Shown in pieces: positions 51,559-64,000 of a DNA stretch of 64,000 nt. The stretch covers positions 44,359,682 to 44,423,681 of the forward strand of contig OX344749.2 of NCBI GenBank assembly GCA_947034885.2. Reading direction: 5' to 3'. Under the pieces are notes generated by a model, which saw nothing but the letters and a program-made list of their open reading frames with translations, had not been told where the DNA came from and did no database searches. The translations under genes and the position numbers were made by a program. The DNA comes from Thuidium tamariscinum (taxonomy: Eukaryota; Streptophyta; Bryopsida; Hypnales; Thuidiaceae). Within the stretch, counting starts at the first letter, position 1. Each line of letters begins with the position of its first letter.

Positions 51559-52016
51559 CTACTCATAGAAACAACAAAAAGCCATCATACGCAACAAAAT
51601 CGTCACCACCCGAAAGAGTACTACGATCCGAAAGATGGTATTTTGATGGGATGTAATCATTGGCAACCCTAAGACAAACTCGACAAACTTAGACGAAGCG
51701 AAACCCTGGATATAGGTAGCATGGTCTGTCCCAAAGAGTAATGGCAGCGACGCTGCTCCCCAGGGCAATGGAATATGCAACCTAGCCCTCGATTGGTTTC
51801 TTGCAATCATGAGTGAATGGAAGAAGCAAACTCGAGAACCCGTCTCTCTCTGACGTTCGCAAAGGACTCTACGACCACAAGTGCATCACAAGGATGCGAT
51901 GGTCGCTCCGTAATGCTGAGGTAACACCCCGCCAAGGGCGCTGCCTCCGTCATGGTAAGACTAAAAAAGCACATTAAAAATAAGCGGTCGACGAAGGCTG
52001 TCAGTTGGTAGTGCAT
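51559..52016 (-). other. Possible minus-strand coding segment, unassigned
   Basis: Two adjoining minus-strand open frames (52016-51807 and 51810-51559) in a GC-richer block upstream of the monooxygenase. The first contains MTEAAPLAGCYLSITERPS and reads more protein-like than the other strand. No family was recognised and no clear exon chain could be built to neighbouring frames. A short or partly decayed gene is possible, but the evidence is weak. Confidence 0.2.
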
Positions 52017-53883
52017 GTTTGTTCAACACATGAGTTCAGAACAGGTCTATGTTAATTTATCTTCATACAGCCTCGCACAACACTTCCGCAACTCATTCTA
52101 CACTACGAAATGAAGCCTCAGTCGAAAGATGGTGATAAGTTAGACATCACAGAGATCAGAAGTTTTCGGATATTATCTTCATCACCGGCTTCAATAAGAC
52201 ATGGCACAACAAACTCGACTGATTATAAGGGACCTAGAAGAAAATCGCAAAGGCCCAGAAGACCAGTAACCTAAACAGATGAAAGCATAGCAGACGGGAG
52301 GGTTTAGGGTAGCACAAAACCAATTGCACGCACAGGGAGTCGGGGCAACGAGCAAATAAGTAGTGTGCGCAATGCGCCTGCCGCTGCAACGAGGAAACCC
52401 TAATTCGATGCTCGGAGACGATGACCTAATCTTGTGCCAGATTGCACCAATGATCCCCATCTGGCTTATTTTCTACTTAATTTTCTCATGCCCTTTGTAT
52501 AAAATTTAAAAAATCTTCCAAAAATGAACATTTGGCTAAAAACCCTGAATCTGTTTTGAGAGCACCAAAAAAAAAAAAAAGTTTGGCTAATAAACGGTTA
52601 CAAATTGTGAGGGGTTTTTTTTCCCTAAAAGCTATGAATTAAGAAAAAATTATGTGATGAAATTGCAAGATTATGGATGAAACAAAAATTGTAGACATAT
52701 GATATGTGCTAAAGTGATATTTTCTATCTAATACATGGATGAATGTAGAAATTTTAAGCACCAGTAAAAAAATTTATATTACCATTTTTGCATTAATAAA
52801 AAATGAAAAAATAGCTTGGATTATACCAATCCAATCTCCTGCAAAATTGAATTGATTTGACATAGAACAATTACTTTCAAATCTAACTAAGTAAAATATA
52901 AAACACATAAATTAGAAAATCTCTATAGAACAAGGCATCAAAACAAACATTCAACTATTTTATTTTTTTATGAAGAATTCAATAGTATATTATATTACAT
53001 TTAGGCAAACATTCAACCATTTTATTTTTAGGCACCTACTCAATGAATTTACATTTTGACAAACATTCAACTACTTTAATTTTGGCACCTTCTTAATGGA
53101 TTTACTTTTAGTCATTCTCAAATGATTTGATTTCAGGAATATAAAGCAAAAAATTGATGAGTTAGTGTAAGTTTAGCATTTGAATCTAAGAATTAGTTGG
53201 CAAAAAACATATCTTTTTTGGGTGCACTTGAACTAAAACTTCACTTAAAAACATACATTTATGTAATTTTAGAATCCATCTAAGATGAACAATCTACTAA
53301 TAAACTACTCCCTCTATTCCACTAAAAAGCTCCAAATTAGATAGAATCTATGTTCCACAAAAAACCTATGTTTCTTAATTTTGACCATTTAGTATCAGGT
53401 TTTTTTTCAAGTTTTTTGTGTTGAATGATCTTGTGAGGGCAACTGAAACAATGTAGGAGCAAATCTTAAGATTTGCAAGCTTAGCCTTGCTCGTTTAAAG
53501 CTCATTACATGAATTGCTCCTTCAAATACCAATATTAACAATGCATTAAGTGCCCACTTCGTTCCTATGCAAATATGATTATAACGTCAACTAACTTTTT
53601 TTTTTGATATTTAGGTTAGAGAAGAAGTTTCTAGAATCTTAGTGTTGCCACTACCCATTAAATAATTAAAAATAATAGAAGCGACAACATTTCCAAACTA
53701 TGTTCAAAAATCATACTTTGCACATAGATTTTGGATGTCTAAAGATAGCACCTAAACTAGACATTTTGCATAGATTTGGGGGATGGATTAATTGTTCTTC
53801 AATGCATGTCTTTCTAGCACTATGGCTTAAAAACCAGTTAATTTCTCAAGGAGAAGATTTTAGGAGGTTTATAGTGGAACAAA

Positions 53884-54915
53884 CATTAGAAGAAAACAAG
53901 GGGTTTTGCAACTACAGCTTGCAACTAGTTTTGTAGTTGCATCAGGCATTTGCAACTAGGTGATAATTTAGAGACTGTAGTTGCAATGGACAAGTTCCAA
54001 TAGTTGCAAGCTAGTTGCAAAATATGGCAAAATTATTTCTCATCCAATAGCCTTTGTAGAACTTCGTTGATGAACTCTTTTGACGTGGTTGTTGATGTGA
54101 AATTTGATTGCTGCGACTCGTTTGCAACTAGTTTGCAATTGGCTTGTAACTGACTTATAACTAGTTTGCAACAAACTTGTAACTAGATTATTTGTAGATT
54201 TCAAAATTTTTAATCTATCTTCTTTTTAGATTAGCAATCCAAATATTTAAATTGATAGATTTTACTACTTTAGAAAATTTTACAATTTTGTAGATTTTTA
54301 CAATTGGTAGATTTATGTAAATCATAGAAATCTACAAAATATAAAAATATTATAGATTTTCATCATTAGAATTCATTATACAAGAATGCTATAACTTATG
54401 ATTCTTATATGTTTAATCTAATGGTACTCCTAACAATCGATATGGGATAATTGATATGAGACTTAATCCTAGTTGTTTCCTACTTGTATACAAATTGTTT
54501 CTTAGTTGTAATGTAGTTGTTTACTAGTTGAATTCTAATTGCATGATAGTTGAAAACTAATTGTAGGATAGTTGAAAACTAGTTGAATGCTAGTTGCATA
54601 GTAGTTGACAACTAGTGGCATAGTTGCACTATAGTTGCATGGTAGTTGCACAATTGCAAAAAAATCATACAAATGCCTAGTAGTTGCACATTAATTGTAT
54701 AGTTGCACACATATTAGTCAACAACTGTAATAAACATTGGATGTAGAATACCTTATGAATATATATTTTTTCATTCCTTTAAACTCTAAACTTCATTTTA
54801 CAACTACTTTGCAAATACAACAATGTAAATGTCGATTTGGTACAAATATAGAGGGTTGTAGTTGCACAACAGTTGCATTGTAGTCGGTTGCAGCGAACAC
54901 ATTTTTCTTCTAATG
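53884..54915. mobile_element. CACTA-like non-autonomous element with subterminal repeats (TSD AAA)
   Basis: Starts CATTAGAAGAAAAC and ends TTTTTCTTCTAATG, with AAA on both sides (53881-53883, 54916-54918). Compared with the MITEs at 4881 and 42537, the terminal CACTA is CATTA. The two end regions are packed with the motif TTGCAACTA at the left and its inverse TAGTTGCA at the right; I count about 18 GCAAC/GTTGC cores. Such inverted subterminal motif arrays are typical of CACTA elements, where they bind the transposition protein. About 1.03 kb, no transposase frame. Confidence 0.78.
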
Positions 54916-54918
54916 AAA

Positions 54919-57900
54919 GGGAGTCTCAAATAGTTAAAAATAATTAATTCAAGTCTAAGTCAAATTTTCAACCAATTCCCAAGCAACAACAAGTGATTTG
55001 GAATGAAAATTTTGTTAGTTTCTAAGTACTTGTAGATAGACCTAAAAATTTTGATTCAATATATTTTAAGAGGAATCTAAAAAAATTATACTATCACTTC
55101 AGATTATAAATTGAATATATCATAAGCTACTAGATCATATACATGATTGCATTTATGAATCAAAAAATAATCTACAAAATAAAAATTAAATTACAACAAA
55201 GCCTATTTGATATTTTCAATAAAACAAAAAAAATTCTTAAAGTTGCAGTTTTTTTTGTATATATTTGTTTTGAATCCAACATAATTTTGTAAAAATTCAA
55301 TGTGCATATATGACAATATCTACTCATATAAAATCTAGAATTAAAGACCACATATTATTCCTATTGTCATACTTTTATATTAAGTCCAAAGATAAAGATA
55401 CAATTGGAATAATAATAAAACAAAATATTAAATAATAATTATTCAAACTAGCATGCAATTCTAGCTAAATTGACAATTGCAAAATATTCTTCTTGTATAT
55501 ACAACGACAAACAAAATTGAGTACAAATTTGAAATGTTTTCATTCAAATAACCTATTCATAAACATTAGTGAGTAAAGTCGAAAAGTAGATTTATGAAAG
55601 TTGTAGTATACGACATACTACATATTAATGGAAGTTTGAAGAAAAATTAGTTGTGATTAATTTGAAAGAAAACTAATTTCAAAGCTAGCCATTTCTAAAA
55701 CTCAAATTTTTGTAGTATAAATTGGAATTACTTTATCATTTGTCAATTTTTTCTTAACTAGAACTTCAACATTTTTTTGCACCTTGGTGTATTGGAATAC
55801 ATCATTTTATCTTTTGTTCAATTTTTGTCATGTATTCATAGCCATGTTAGGAAATATTGTAATCACTTTTGGTGATAATTTGCCCATTATGGATATACTT
55901 TTCGGTGGTTATGGAAAAGTCTAGAGATTTTTTTTGGGACCAATTGGAGAGCACACTTCAAAAATTGATAACAAAATATATTTTGTCAACAAAATAAAAT
56001 TTCAATTCTTCTCTCTATCCCTCACATTTGTAGTTGTCATGTTAGCTAGAATTGCATGTTAGTTTGAATAACTATTATCTAATACTTTGTTTTATTGTGG
56101 TCTCAATTGTATATTTATCTTTTGAATTAATATAAAAGTATAACAATAGGAACAATATATAGGCTTTGACATTTTATAGCAAATTCTATCAATAAGTAGA
56201 TATTGTGATATATGCTCATTGAATTTTTACACAACCATGTTAGATTCATAACATATATATACTACAATAGGTTGCAACTTTAAGAAATGCTTTTCTGATT
56301 TATATATCTTTATTAAGTGTTTGAAAATCTATAATTACAATATATTACAAACTTCAATATATTACAACATAAAGTAGAAATGGTAGAGCTCAATTACAAA
56401 CCTTGTGATATTTTTTGTCTACTAGACATTTATGTGAAAGTCAATGCACAATGTAATAAGCAAATAGTTTCTTGAAGTTGACACTTAATTCTTTGAATCT
56501 AAGGTTTGAAACCTCCATTTAGTTGGTTCTATGATTTTAGTCAAATGAATTAACAATTTGAAATTCTAAGCTTAAGGAATTGTTGAAACACTACAAAGTT
56601 TAAACTTTACTAGCTCAAGATTATATTTATTAAATTTTAAAATCTTTAACTATATTGGATAAAAGATATTCATTTCATTTCAAAAAGACGAAAATGAAAA
56701 TTATTCTTGATTATATGTATATACATTGAGATTGAAAGATTTATATTAATAAAGTAAGAGCTTGTTTCTCTCTATGATACCAATGACAATTGATTGAAGT
56801 TTTTGAAGTTGGAAATGTTGAAATTTCCACACATAATTATACATAATTTGGTATTTAAAAACAAAAAGTGATTTGGGATAATAAAAGTGGTTGGCAACCT
56901 AACTAACACGAAATTGATGAAAAGAATCAAAAGATTTAAAAAGGCATGCCAAACTCAAAACATGTAACTTCATAGTTATGCATCTTAAAAAGATAAGAGA
57001 CAAAATAGATGTAGTCGTCTTACTATTTGTTGGTAGTAATTTCCTTGCGGTTTTTCAAATGATCTAAACATCTTTAACAAAGACTTCCACAATTGTTCAA
57101 AAATTGACAAAAGGCTAATATCTTGTATACATTACTATATAAATTAGCTCTGATGTAAAGTTCATAAGTAGAACAAAGAACTCAAACTTGACATTAAAAA
57201 AAAATTATTACAGACAATAAACTAAATGATAAGTCTCTTATTATATATATTCTTTAGGATTTGAATTATATGATTTTAGGATTACATTGCAAACTATGAG
57301 GATTTTTTTGATATTTTACATGTACAATACTACCGACAAAAATTTAGGAGACAATTGTGTCGAGTTAACATTGTATGGTCATTAGTTGTTGTTGGTTTAA
57401 GGTTGGCCACACAACTTATTAAATTTGTTGTTTTAAATTAAAAGTAGCCTATTACTTGCCAAAAAATCTCTTAATGTTGTTTAATTTACCTCTTTGTGAA
57501 ATTAAAAGTATAGATTTGTCATTAGAATTTCTTATTTTGAAATATGATAAATGACACATAAAAAAGAAAACTACTAAGGAAAACAATCATAAAGAAAAAC
57601 AATTCTTCTTATACATACATGTCTAGAGTTCAAAATCAATTATATACACCCGATGATGTTAACACAAAACTTTTAAAGTCTTTACAAGAATTTGTCCCTC
57701 TCAAAGACTTACGTATCCGATCAAAGGGTGTGATATTAAAGAAGGTCTACTCAATGGCGGTGCTATTACAGAGGTGCGCATATGTACCCATAACGTACAT
57801 TCCCAACCTCTCACTCACTCCGTCTCAATTGTACTGGTCGTCTGTGAGACGGTGATGCCGACACTCAAATTCACGATCTCGCTGGAGCTCGCAGTTTTGT

Positions 57901-58066
57901 TGCGAGTCCGACGCCATGTGTTTGAGAATCGTCTCTTTGGATGGTGAAGATGTGGTAGCGTAGTGGAACACTCATTTTCTCAGGGTCATGCGAAGCAAAT
58001 TTGAGCTATTGGTGTTGTGAAGCAAGTTTGAACCCTTGTTAGGGTTTGTGGTGAGGGTCTGCTGCA
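54919..58066. other. AT-rich region and upstream region of OST3/6
   Basis: No gene recognised up to about 57600, where composition rises. The presumed OST3/6 promoter and 5' leader lie within about 57750-58066, with only short frames. Confidence 0.45.
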
Positions 58067-59086
58067 ATGGGGCTCTCTCCTCTCGGTTTCCTAGGGCTGT
58101 GTTTGCTGGTGTCTTCTGCGTTGGTAGGAGCCGAATCGAATGAGGATCGTGTGGCGGATCTATTGTACATGCAATCGCAGTCGAAGGACGGCGTGATTCG
58201 CTTGGACGAGAACAATTTCCGTCGCTTCATGTCCACTTTCGAGCCCCGCCCTTACGCACTTATTCTTTTCTTCGATGCCAGTCAGCTGCACACCAACACG
58301 GAGCTGAAATTGGTGGAGTTTCGGAAAGAATTCGGGTTAGTGGCCTCGGCGTACCGGAAGTATCACGAAGGGCAAGACTCCGATGCGAAGGTTTTCTTCT
58401 GCGATTTGGAGTTTAAGCAAATGCAGGGCGTGTTTCAGTTGTTCAAGGTGCAAGCGCTGCCGCATGTGAGGTTTGTGGCTGCCGGGAGCGGGGGAAGCGA
58501 GGCGAGCGTGGAGATGAGCCAGGGTGAATTCCCTCGCTCCGCCGAAGGGCTTGCCTCATTCGTGACCGCCAAGAGCAAGCAGCCGTGCGGACCGATCGAG
58601 CGGCCGCCGCCTCTCAGCAAAGCGCAAACGTGGGCTCTCGCCATCGTGGTCTTGATTGCCACGCCGTTCGCTGTGAAGATCGCCGCAGCCCCCGAGTCGC
58701 CGTTCCGCGACCCGAAGGTTTGGTGTTTCGGAGCCTTGTTAATTTACTTCTTCAGCGTATCCGGAGGGATGCACAATATCATCCGCAAGATGCCGCTCTT
58801 CATGCAGGACCGGAACAACCCGGCCAAGCTGGTGTTCTTCTACCAGGGCTCGGGGATGCAACTGGGAGCCGAGGGCTTTGTGGTGGGGTTTCTGTATACC
58901 ATCGTGGGAGTGTTGTTAGCCTTCGTGACTCAATTTGCCCCGCACATTCGGTCCAAGATTGTGCAACGGCTGGTGATGATTGTAGCGATCGTTATTAGTT
59001 TTGTGGCAGTGAGAAAGGTCATAGGTCTTGATAACTGGAAAACGGGATACTGGATCCATGCCTTCTGGCCTACTCGATGGACTTAG
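58067..59086 (+). CDS. OST3/6: Oligosaccharyltransferase subunit OST3/OST6 (plant type), intronless
   Basis: One uninterrupted 339-aa frame. Signal peptide 1-21 (LGFLGLCLLVSSALVGA), then a lumenal thioredoxin-like domain of about 145 residues (FRRFMSTFEPRPYALILFFD near 51-70, LPHVRF near 131-136), then four membrane spans at about 186-205, 218-234, 269-290 and 300-318. Order, length and topology match OST3/OST6, the homologue of animal MAGT1/TUSC3, an accessory subunit of the ER complex that N-glycosylates nascent proteins. The CxxC redox pair of fungal and animal homologues is absent: the aligned segment reads ASQLHTNTELKL, with no cysteine. I recall plant members also lacking the pair. The start is the first ATG of the frame and opens the signal peptide. 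Cell-surface receptors such as the two LRR kinases here are glycoproteins, but no regulatory link is implied. Confidence 0.93.
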   Translation: MGLSPLGFLGLCLLVSSALVGAESNEDRVADLLYMQSQSKDGVIRLDENNFRRFMSTFEPRPYALILFFDASQLHTNTELKLVEFRKEFGLVASAYRKYHEGQDSDAKVFFCDLEFKQMQGVFQLFKVQALPHVRFVAAGSGGSEASVEMSQGEFPRSAEGLASFVTAKSKQPCGPIERPPPLSKAQTWALAIVVLIATPFAVKIAAAPESPFRDPKVWCFGALLIYFFSVSGGMHNIIRKMPLFMQDRNNPAKLVFFYQGSGMQLGAEGFVVGFLYTIVGVLLAFVTQFAPHIRSKIVQRLVMIVAIVISFVAVRKVIGLDNWKTGYWIHAFWPTRWT

Positions 59087-60423
59087 AGTTTTCACACTCT
59101 CTGCACATCTTTCTAGCCCTGGGAGTGGCTGTGCAGTTCTGGCACTTGCTTTGTGCTCTTTATGTAAGTTGTGGATTCATACGCATCCCATCCCTGTTGG
59201 ACATTTTCTCATGATTCTCTGTCGCTGCTTTTTTTTGCTGATGGTAGTTGCTTGGAAAGTGTTGGACGCATTGTTCGGCAGTGAATCCTCGCGTTATTGT
59301 ATACACATCGAGACGTTTTGGATTCATGTTTAGAGTCTGGAATGGTGGCAGACGACATGTTTGTGTGCAGACATGGTCTCTCGTCAGCATGAGTGCCGTG
59401 TTGCTTGTTTTTGTGTATTACAGAGGTCATGTATCTGCAGGTTAGGTGTTGTTTTTGACCGATGATAAGCCGAGTGCTCAGTCGGGGTTGTGTGTTGCCA
59501 AACGCGCGTTGATCCCACCTGGCTGGACTTTGATGTTGCTAGTGATCACCAGCGTACCAAATGGTAAGTGTATGCCCCTGCAATGCTCGGCTCTTCTATT
59601 TTCTCAGGTAACCTCGTAAACACTGATTAGTGATTAACACTTCAACGCCCACATCCTTTCTTGAATTTTCGCATATTTATGCTTGTTTCTTTGTACAAGT
59701 ATAGAAGTGTTTTCTTTCAGTTTCATGAAATGGGTTGCAGGAAGAGGTTTTGTTTCTTAAGATTCAAGCATTTGGTTGGTCATCACCCTAATGCACTCTG
59801 TTCTTCTTCCAAAATATGGACTTCATGGGGGCTTTGTGATGGTCTTGTAATGTGCTGTCTGCCGAGTGCTCACCTGGTGCTGACGATCTTTGGTCCTGAA
59901 ACTAAATGTCCAGCTTCCAAGTTTATTCGAAAGTGGTGAAGGACGGAAGTTGCGATATTGTGCTGAGCTGAGCTGGCCGTGCTGGTCTCTCTGATGACAC
60001 TGTTATTTCACATTTTGGACCACTTCCACATGTCAAGTTGTGCACAGAAGGGCAAGGAGCCCATTTGTCCACTGAGTTGGTGTCACTACTGTAGTGAGGG
60101 TTTGGTGTACTTGGTTTTGTTCCTGAAGTCTTATTATCGATTGGTATATGATGAAAAAATTTGGAATGGTTTATAATTATAGTGCAGAAGGCGTGCAATC
60201 AGGAGTGCAATCCTACTCTGCATGCTTTTTTTGTGAGCGTGTGATGATTTTTGAGTATAGTTTCTTACATGAAATAGTCCAGAAGACATGATCACTAAAG
60301 TCCCAAATATTGTTTTGTAAGTTCTCTAGAACTGGTATTCGAAGCTTTGAGATCTGAAGCTGCTGACTTGCTCTCCTCTCTAATTGCTCAACTCTTGCGT
60401 AGAATTAATTGCTAGACATCATA
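59087..60423. other. 3' flank of OST3/6
   Basis: Moderate GC with T/G-rich plus-strand sequence typical of a plant 3' untranslated region or flank. Open frames are short and unrecognised. A GTAAGT at 59164 could be a donor for a 3'-UTR intron; not demonstrated. Confidence 0.35.
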
Positions 60424-60696
60424 AGGTGGGTACACCCAAAAGCGCCCTGTTCCTAAAAGTGCCATCTACAACGCACATACATTTCCGAAATCAGTCATGT
60501 TCACAGACTGTAGATGGCGCTTTCAGAAACAGACTTTGACTGTTAATAACTTTTGCACACAATATCCAAATCCTACGTTCTTTGGTGCGTTGGAACATGC
60601 TTTCACTTGCCAACAAGACTACATAAAAATTTGAACTAATTAATAACAGGAACTAGGCTCAGTATGAATAAGTGGTGCTTTTGGGTGTACCTACCT
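60424..60696. mobile_element. MITE, 273 bp, TA-flanked, downstream of OST3/6
   Basis: Left end AGGTGGGTACACCCAAAAGC, right end the inverse of AGGTAGGTACACCCAAAAGC, with TA outside each end (60422-60423, 60697-60698). A second internal inverted pair is GTGCCATCTACA (about 60461) against TGTAGATGGCGC (about 60510). Non-coding; about 1.3 kb beyond the OST3/6 stop. Confidence 0.75.
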
Positions 60697-60698
60697 TA

Positions 60699-63600
60699 CA
60701 TCCTATGCCTGAAATGGACAAGTGTGGAAATCAAAAGCCAGGTGTCGTACTTACTGTTGCTTAACATATTGAGTAGTGAACCAAGGTGTCCTGGCGCAGT
60801 TCTTAGGGAAATCTTGAGTTACGGTGGAAGCACCCAAAACCGTCCAAATAAGGAATTCAGATAGTTGGAGGCAGATTTTTCTAAAAACAATATTTCTAGT
60901 TTTAGCGAATGAAAATCATGAATAATTTTTTTTTTTTAAAGGATTTTTTGGATGTTGTATGTAATTTATATGATTTTTTAAAGTGTTGGCTCCCTAGACC
61001 ATTGAAATTGTTCAATAGATTAAGCATGCTAAAATCAGCAGTGAGCCAATCAGATATCGATATGTGTCCTTAATTTATGTCACTCAGTGAATTAGAGTTT
61101 AGCACTTGGCAAACACATTGACTAAAGTCTAGGGATAGTTTTGGATGAGTCTAGAGTACAATGCATTGCAAGGTACGTGTGCAATATTGGGTGTTTCTCC
61201 CTTATCAATACAATGCAGTTAGTCTTGTGACATGTATCAAATCACCATAAAATGTTTATTTAAGAGATGATGATTAATTTGGGGAGGTTTATCTTGTTGA
61301 AATATTTTTTAGTAGAGTTCTCTGAAAATGGCAACAAATTTTTTTTACAAAAATTTGAATATAATGTGGTTGTGGTCATACATAATTTTTTCTTATATAA
61401 AAAGCTTTGATTCATTCCAATTGGATAAAGGATGTGAAAGTTAAAAATCATTTTGATTTTTAGTCAATCATAACAATTTTTGAAGAGAATAATATGTTGG
61501 ATTCATTTTTTACCACAATCTTTATAGTTTTTCAAGAAAAAAGTTCCCTATGGTTTAGTTCACTTATCAAAACAATCTTACCTTTGTGATTAGTGTGTTT
61601 CAATTCCATCTTAGAGATGTCAATAATTTAGATGTCAATATCTTGTAGTCTATACAAAAAAATTTACTTAAAACATGTTCAATACATCTTTGTACTATTA
61701 TGATATGAGATCCTATGGATAGATGGGCAAAAAAATCAATTTTCTAAGTTTATTTTATTCTTGGCAATTTTGAAATGGCAGTTTCAAGTATTTCTTAAAT
61801 AAAAAAAGGTCATGGTTGTTTAAGAATTATGCCAACAAACCAATGGAGAGTGCTTCAAGTTGTCTAATAGCTACAAGAGAGTGCATGTGTGTAGAAAGTA
61901 GTTTTGATTACATTTCATTTGGCTTAATAAGAGATTATATTGAATTTAAAAAAAAATTATGAATAAAAAAATGGACTGTGGAGAGCTATTGGGCCTTTGG
62001 GCTCCAAAATTAGAAAATTTAATAATGATTTGGTAGTCTCAAGTATTTTTGTTTCATTTTCATTTTTTTCCTATAATTCAATGTTAAATATAAGTCTTAA
62101 ACTTCATACTTGTTTCATATTCTGATTTCTACATTGATACAAGTAGAGGAGAAGTAATAGTAATGAGTTTTGATAGATACCTAGGACCCAAGATGCCATT
62201 ATAAATGAATCTGTGAAAAAATAATTAATGATTCCCACTTGTTGAAAAAAATAAGGGTTTTAAACATCTAGTGGATTTTGAAGTCATTTAGCTTATTGCT
62301 TAGTGAGCTGCAAATTGCCAATGTAACTAACCTACATGAGATAGAGTTTTTGATTACCATTAAAAATTGTATAGTAAGTAGTTCAAATGTGCAATCACAA
62401 TATGGAGTCAAGAAAATGAGTCCATTTAACCTTCTCCATCACTCGCACATGAAACATGGTTATAAAGATATTAAGTTTTCACTTGAATTGGGAACCTATT
62501 GAATTTTCTATGCTAAATGTGGATTAGCTACAAGCTAAATTTTTCTTGATAATTGTGCCCATAATTGAGGTCAAGTGCTGGAATACAAAATAGTATACTA
62601 CATTACTTTGGTGGTTGTAAATTCTACTATACACAATCTATAGTTCCAACTTACCATTCAAATTTGGTGCAATTGTGTTTGAGATAATTTTATGAACTTA
62701 ATAGCTACAACTTCTAGGGAGTGATACAAAAAAAATGAATTACTCTTTATAATGTCCTACATGGAACTCGACTCATAGAAGAACTCATGTTGTAAGTTTT
62801 TTTAGTTTTGTTTGTGTATTATTTTTTCCTTGTTTTTTCCTTGTAAAAACAATAACAAGTTGTTAGTAGACTATAGACACTTTTCATTTGATATCTTTCC
62901 TCATAATCTGATGTTGGATGTTAAAAATGCAAGTGGGATCCACTACCTCATACTACACTTGTGTTTCATTTTGCAAGTTTAAGTTCTTATATACTTAAAA
63001 GGAAAAGATGGTAACATGTTTTTTGCAAATATTCAATGTATTTATTCTTGTCTCGGATGTATATAGGATACACTTATGCATAAATATTTTTGCAAGCAAT
63101 AACTTATACATGTGGTTTATCTCTTGTTTGAGCTAAAAATTGTTCTTGCTTATAGTCTTGGCTTATATATTTCTTGTGAAATCATTTATACTGTCAACTT
63201 ATAGATTATTAGATGACTTCCTATGATTTAAAATGAAATTAAATAGGTTGATGCATCCAAATGGTAGTCACGTCAAGTGAACATGCAAGTCCCCTAACAT
63301 ATATGAGTAAATGTCAAAAGCATTTTAGTAAGAAAAAAATGTTAGAAGAAGCATTCTATGCTATTGTTTATTGGAATGCATGATAACTATATTCTAACTA
63401 TTGCATTAAACAAGAGTCTTTATGTGGAAAGAATATAAACAAATTTATGCACAAAAACTCAAAAAAAAACTTTTTATGCTTTAGTATGTTGGTATACATC
63501 ACTCCAAATTGTTGATCGCAAAAATTGAAAGAAGTCTACATCATATATATTATTTAAAATATCAACAATTTGACAAACATAGAAAAGATGTTGGTTCTCA

Positions 63601-64000
63601 CAATATTTGAGTTTTTTTTTGAATTGAGAGCATGGGATTGTATTAAACATTGTATAGAGATTGTAAGTTGCAATATGGACCACTATTCCATCTTAATGCC
63701 CTTGCATATGAAATATTTGTTAAATGGGACAATGTATTCAATTTATATTTTTTAGCCACACAATTCATATTAAGGTGCAATTTTTTGGCATGAGGACTTG
63801 AGTTTGTGATGTACATATTTGCAAAAAAAAATTCCAAAAATTAAAATGATTATTGGTGATAATATAAAAACTCTTAGAGTTTGTTGAAAACTACTCTAGG
63901 GTTTTGGGTTTTGGGTTGTTGAAAACTTCATCAAATTGACAGTTCTTTTAAACCCTAAGAAAACGTACTCAAACGCACATTTTCTCAAGCATATTAGGTC
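60699..64000. other. AT-rich sequence to window end
   Basis: No gene, element border or structured repeat recognised beyond short low-complexity runs. Confidence 0.5.

Noticed and set aside
58585-58998. 137-codon plus-strand frame
   Set aside because: Shifted frame inside OST3/6; no domain, and the 339-codon frame clearly encodes the gene.
1-64000. tRNA, rRNA, CRISPR array or organelle insertion
   Set aside because: No cloverleaf, rRNA core, spaced repeat array or organellar gene was recognised by eye on either strand; a covariance-model scan would be needed to exclude a tRNA.

Overview
This is nuclear DNA of a land plant. Genes have many GT-AG introns and encode plant-type leucine-rich-repeat (LRR) receptor kinases. 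They sit in GC-richer islands inside very AT-rich, transposon-laden sequence that carries almost no open frame above 80 codons. The compact gene islands and gene style would suit a bryophyte or another non-seed plant, but that is inference; nothing in the window fixes the species.

Four protein-coding genes can be reconstructed. Two are paralogous LRR receptor kinases on the minus strand: RLK-A (15601 to 11555, 9 exons, 632 aa) and RLK-B (33244 to 29285, 11 exons, 608 aa). Both have signal peptide, LRR cap, 4-5 LRRs, one membrane span and a cytoplasmic kinase resembling the FEI-type (LRR-XIII) kinases. RLK-B has all canonical catalytic residues; RLK-A has HGD in place of HRD. The third gene (49688 to 44737, minus strand, 7 exons, 434 aa) is an FAD-dependent aromatic-ring-hydroxylase-type monooxygenase. 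The fourth (58067 to 59086, plus strand, one exon, 339 aa) is the OST3/OST6 subunit of the ER oligosaccharyltransferase. The two kinases probably descend from one ancestor; the other two genes have no visible functional link to them.

Layout: 1-8.3 kb AT-rich with nested transposons; 8.3-9.4 kb a GC-richer patch without a recognised gene; 10.05-10.74 kb a large foldback; 10.8-18.7 kb RLK-A island; 18.7-27.8 kb AT-rich; 27.8-35.0 kb RLK-B island; 35.3-44.6 kb AT-rich repeats; 44.7-52.5 kb monooxygenase island plus an unassigned part; 52.5-57.6 kb AT-rich with a CACTA-like element; 57.6-60.9 kb OST3/6 island; the rest AT-rich.

The most notable non-genic content is a family of about 730-bp non-coding DNA transposons. 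There are five copies, with inverted ends GGGTGATTGCAAGAAACACT-like and 4-bp target duplications. There are also three related CACTA-type elements with exact 3-bp duplications, two TA-flanked MITEs, a 690-bp foldback able to form a long hairpin RNA, and a 48-bp tandem array. No tRNA, rRNA, CRISPR or organellar sequence was recognised. All exon borders were read by eye from splice consensus and reading-frame continuity and were not checked against transcripts.
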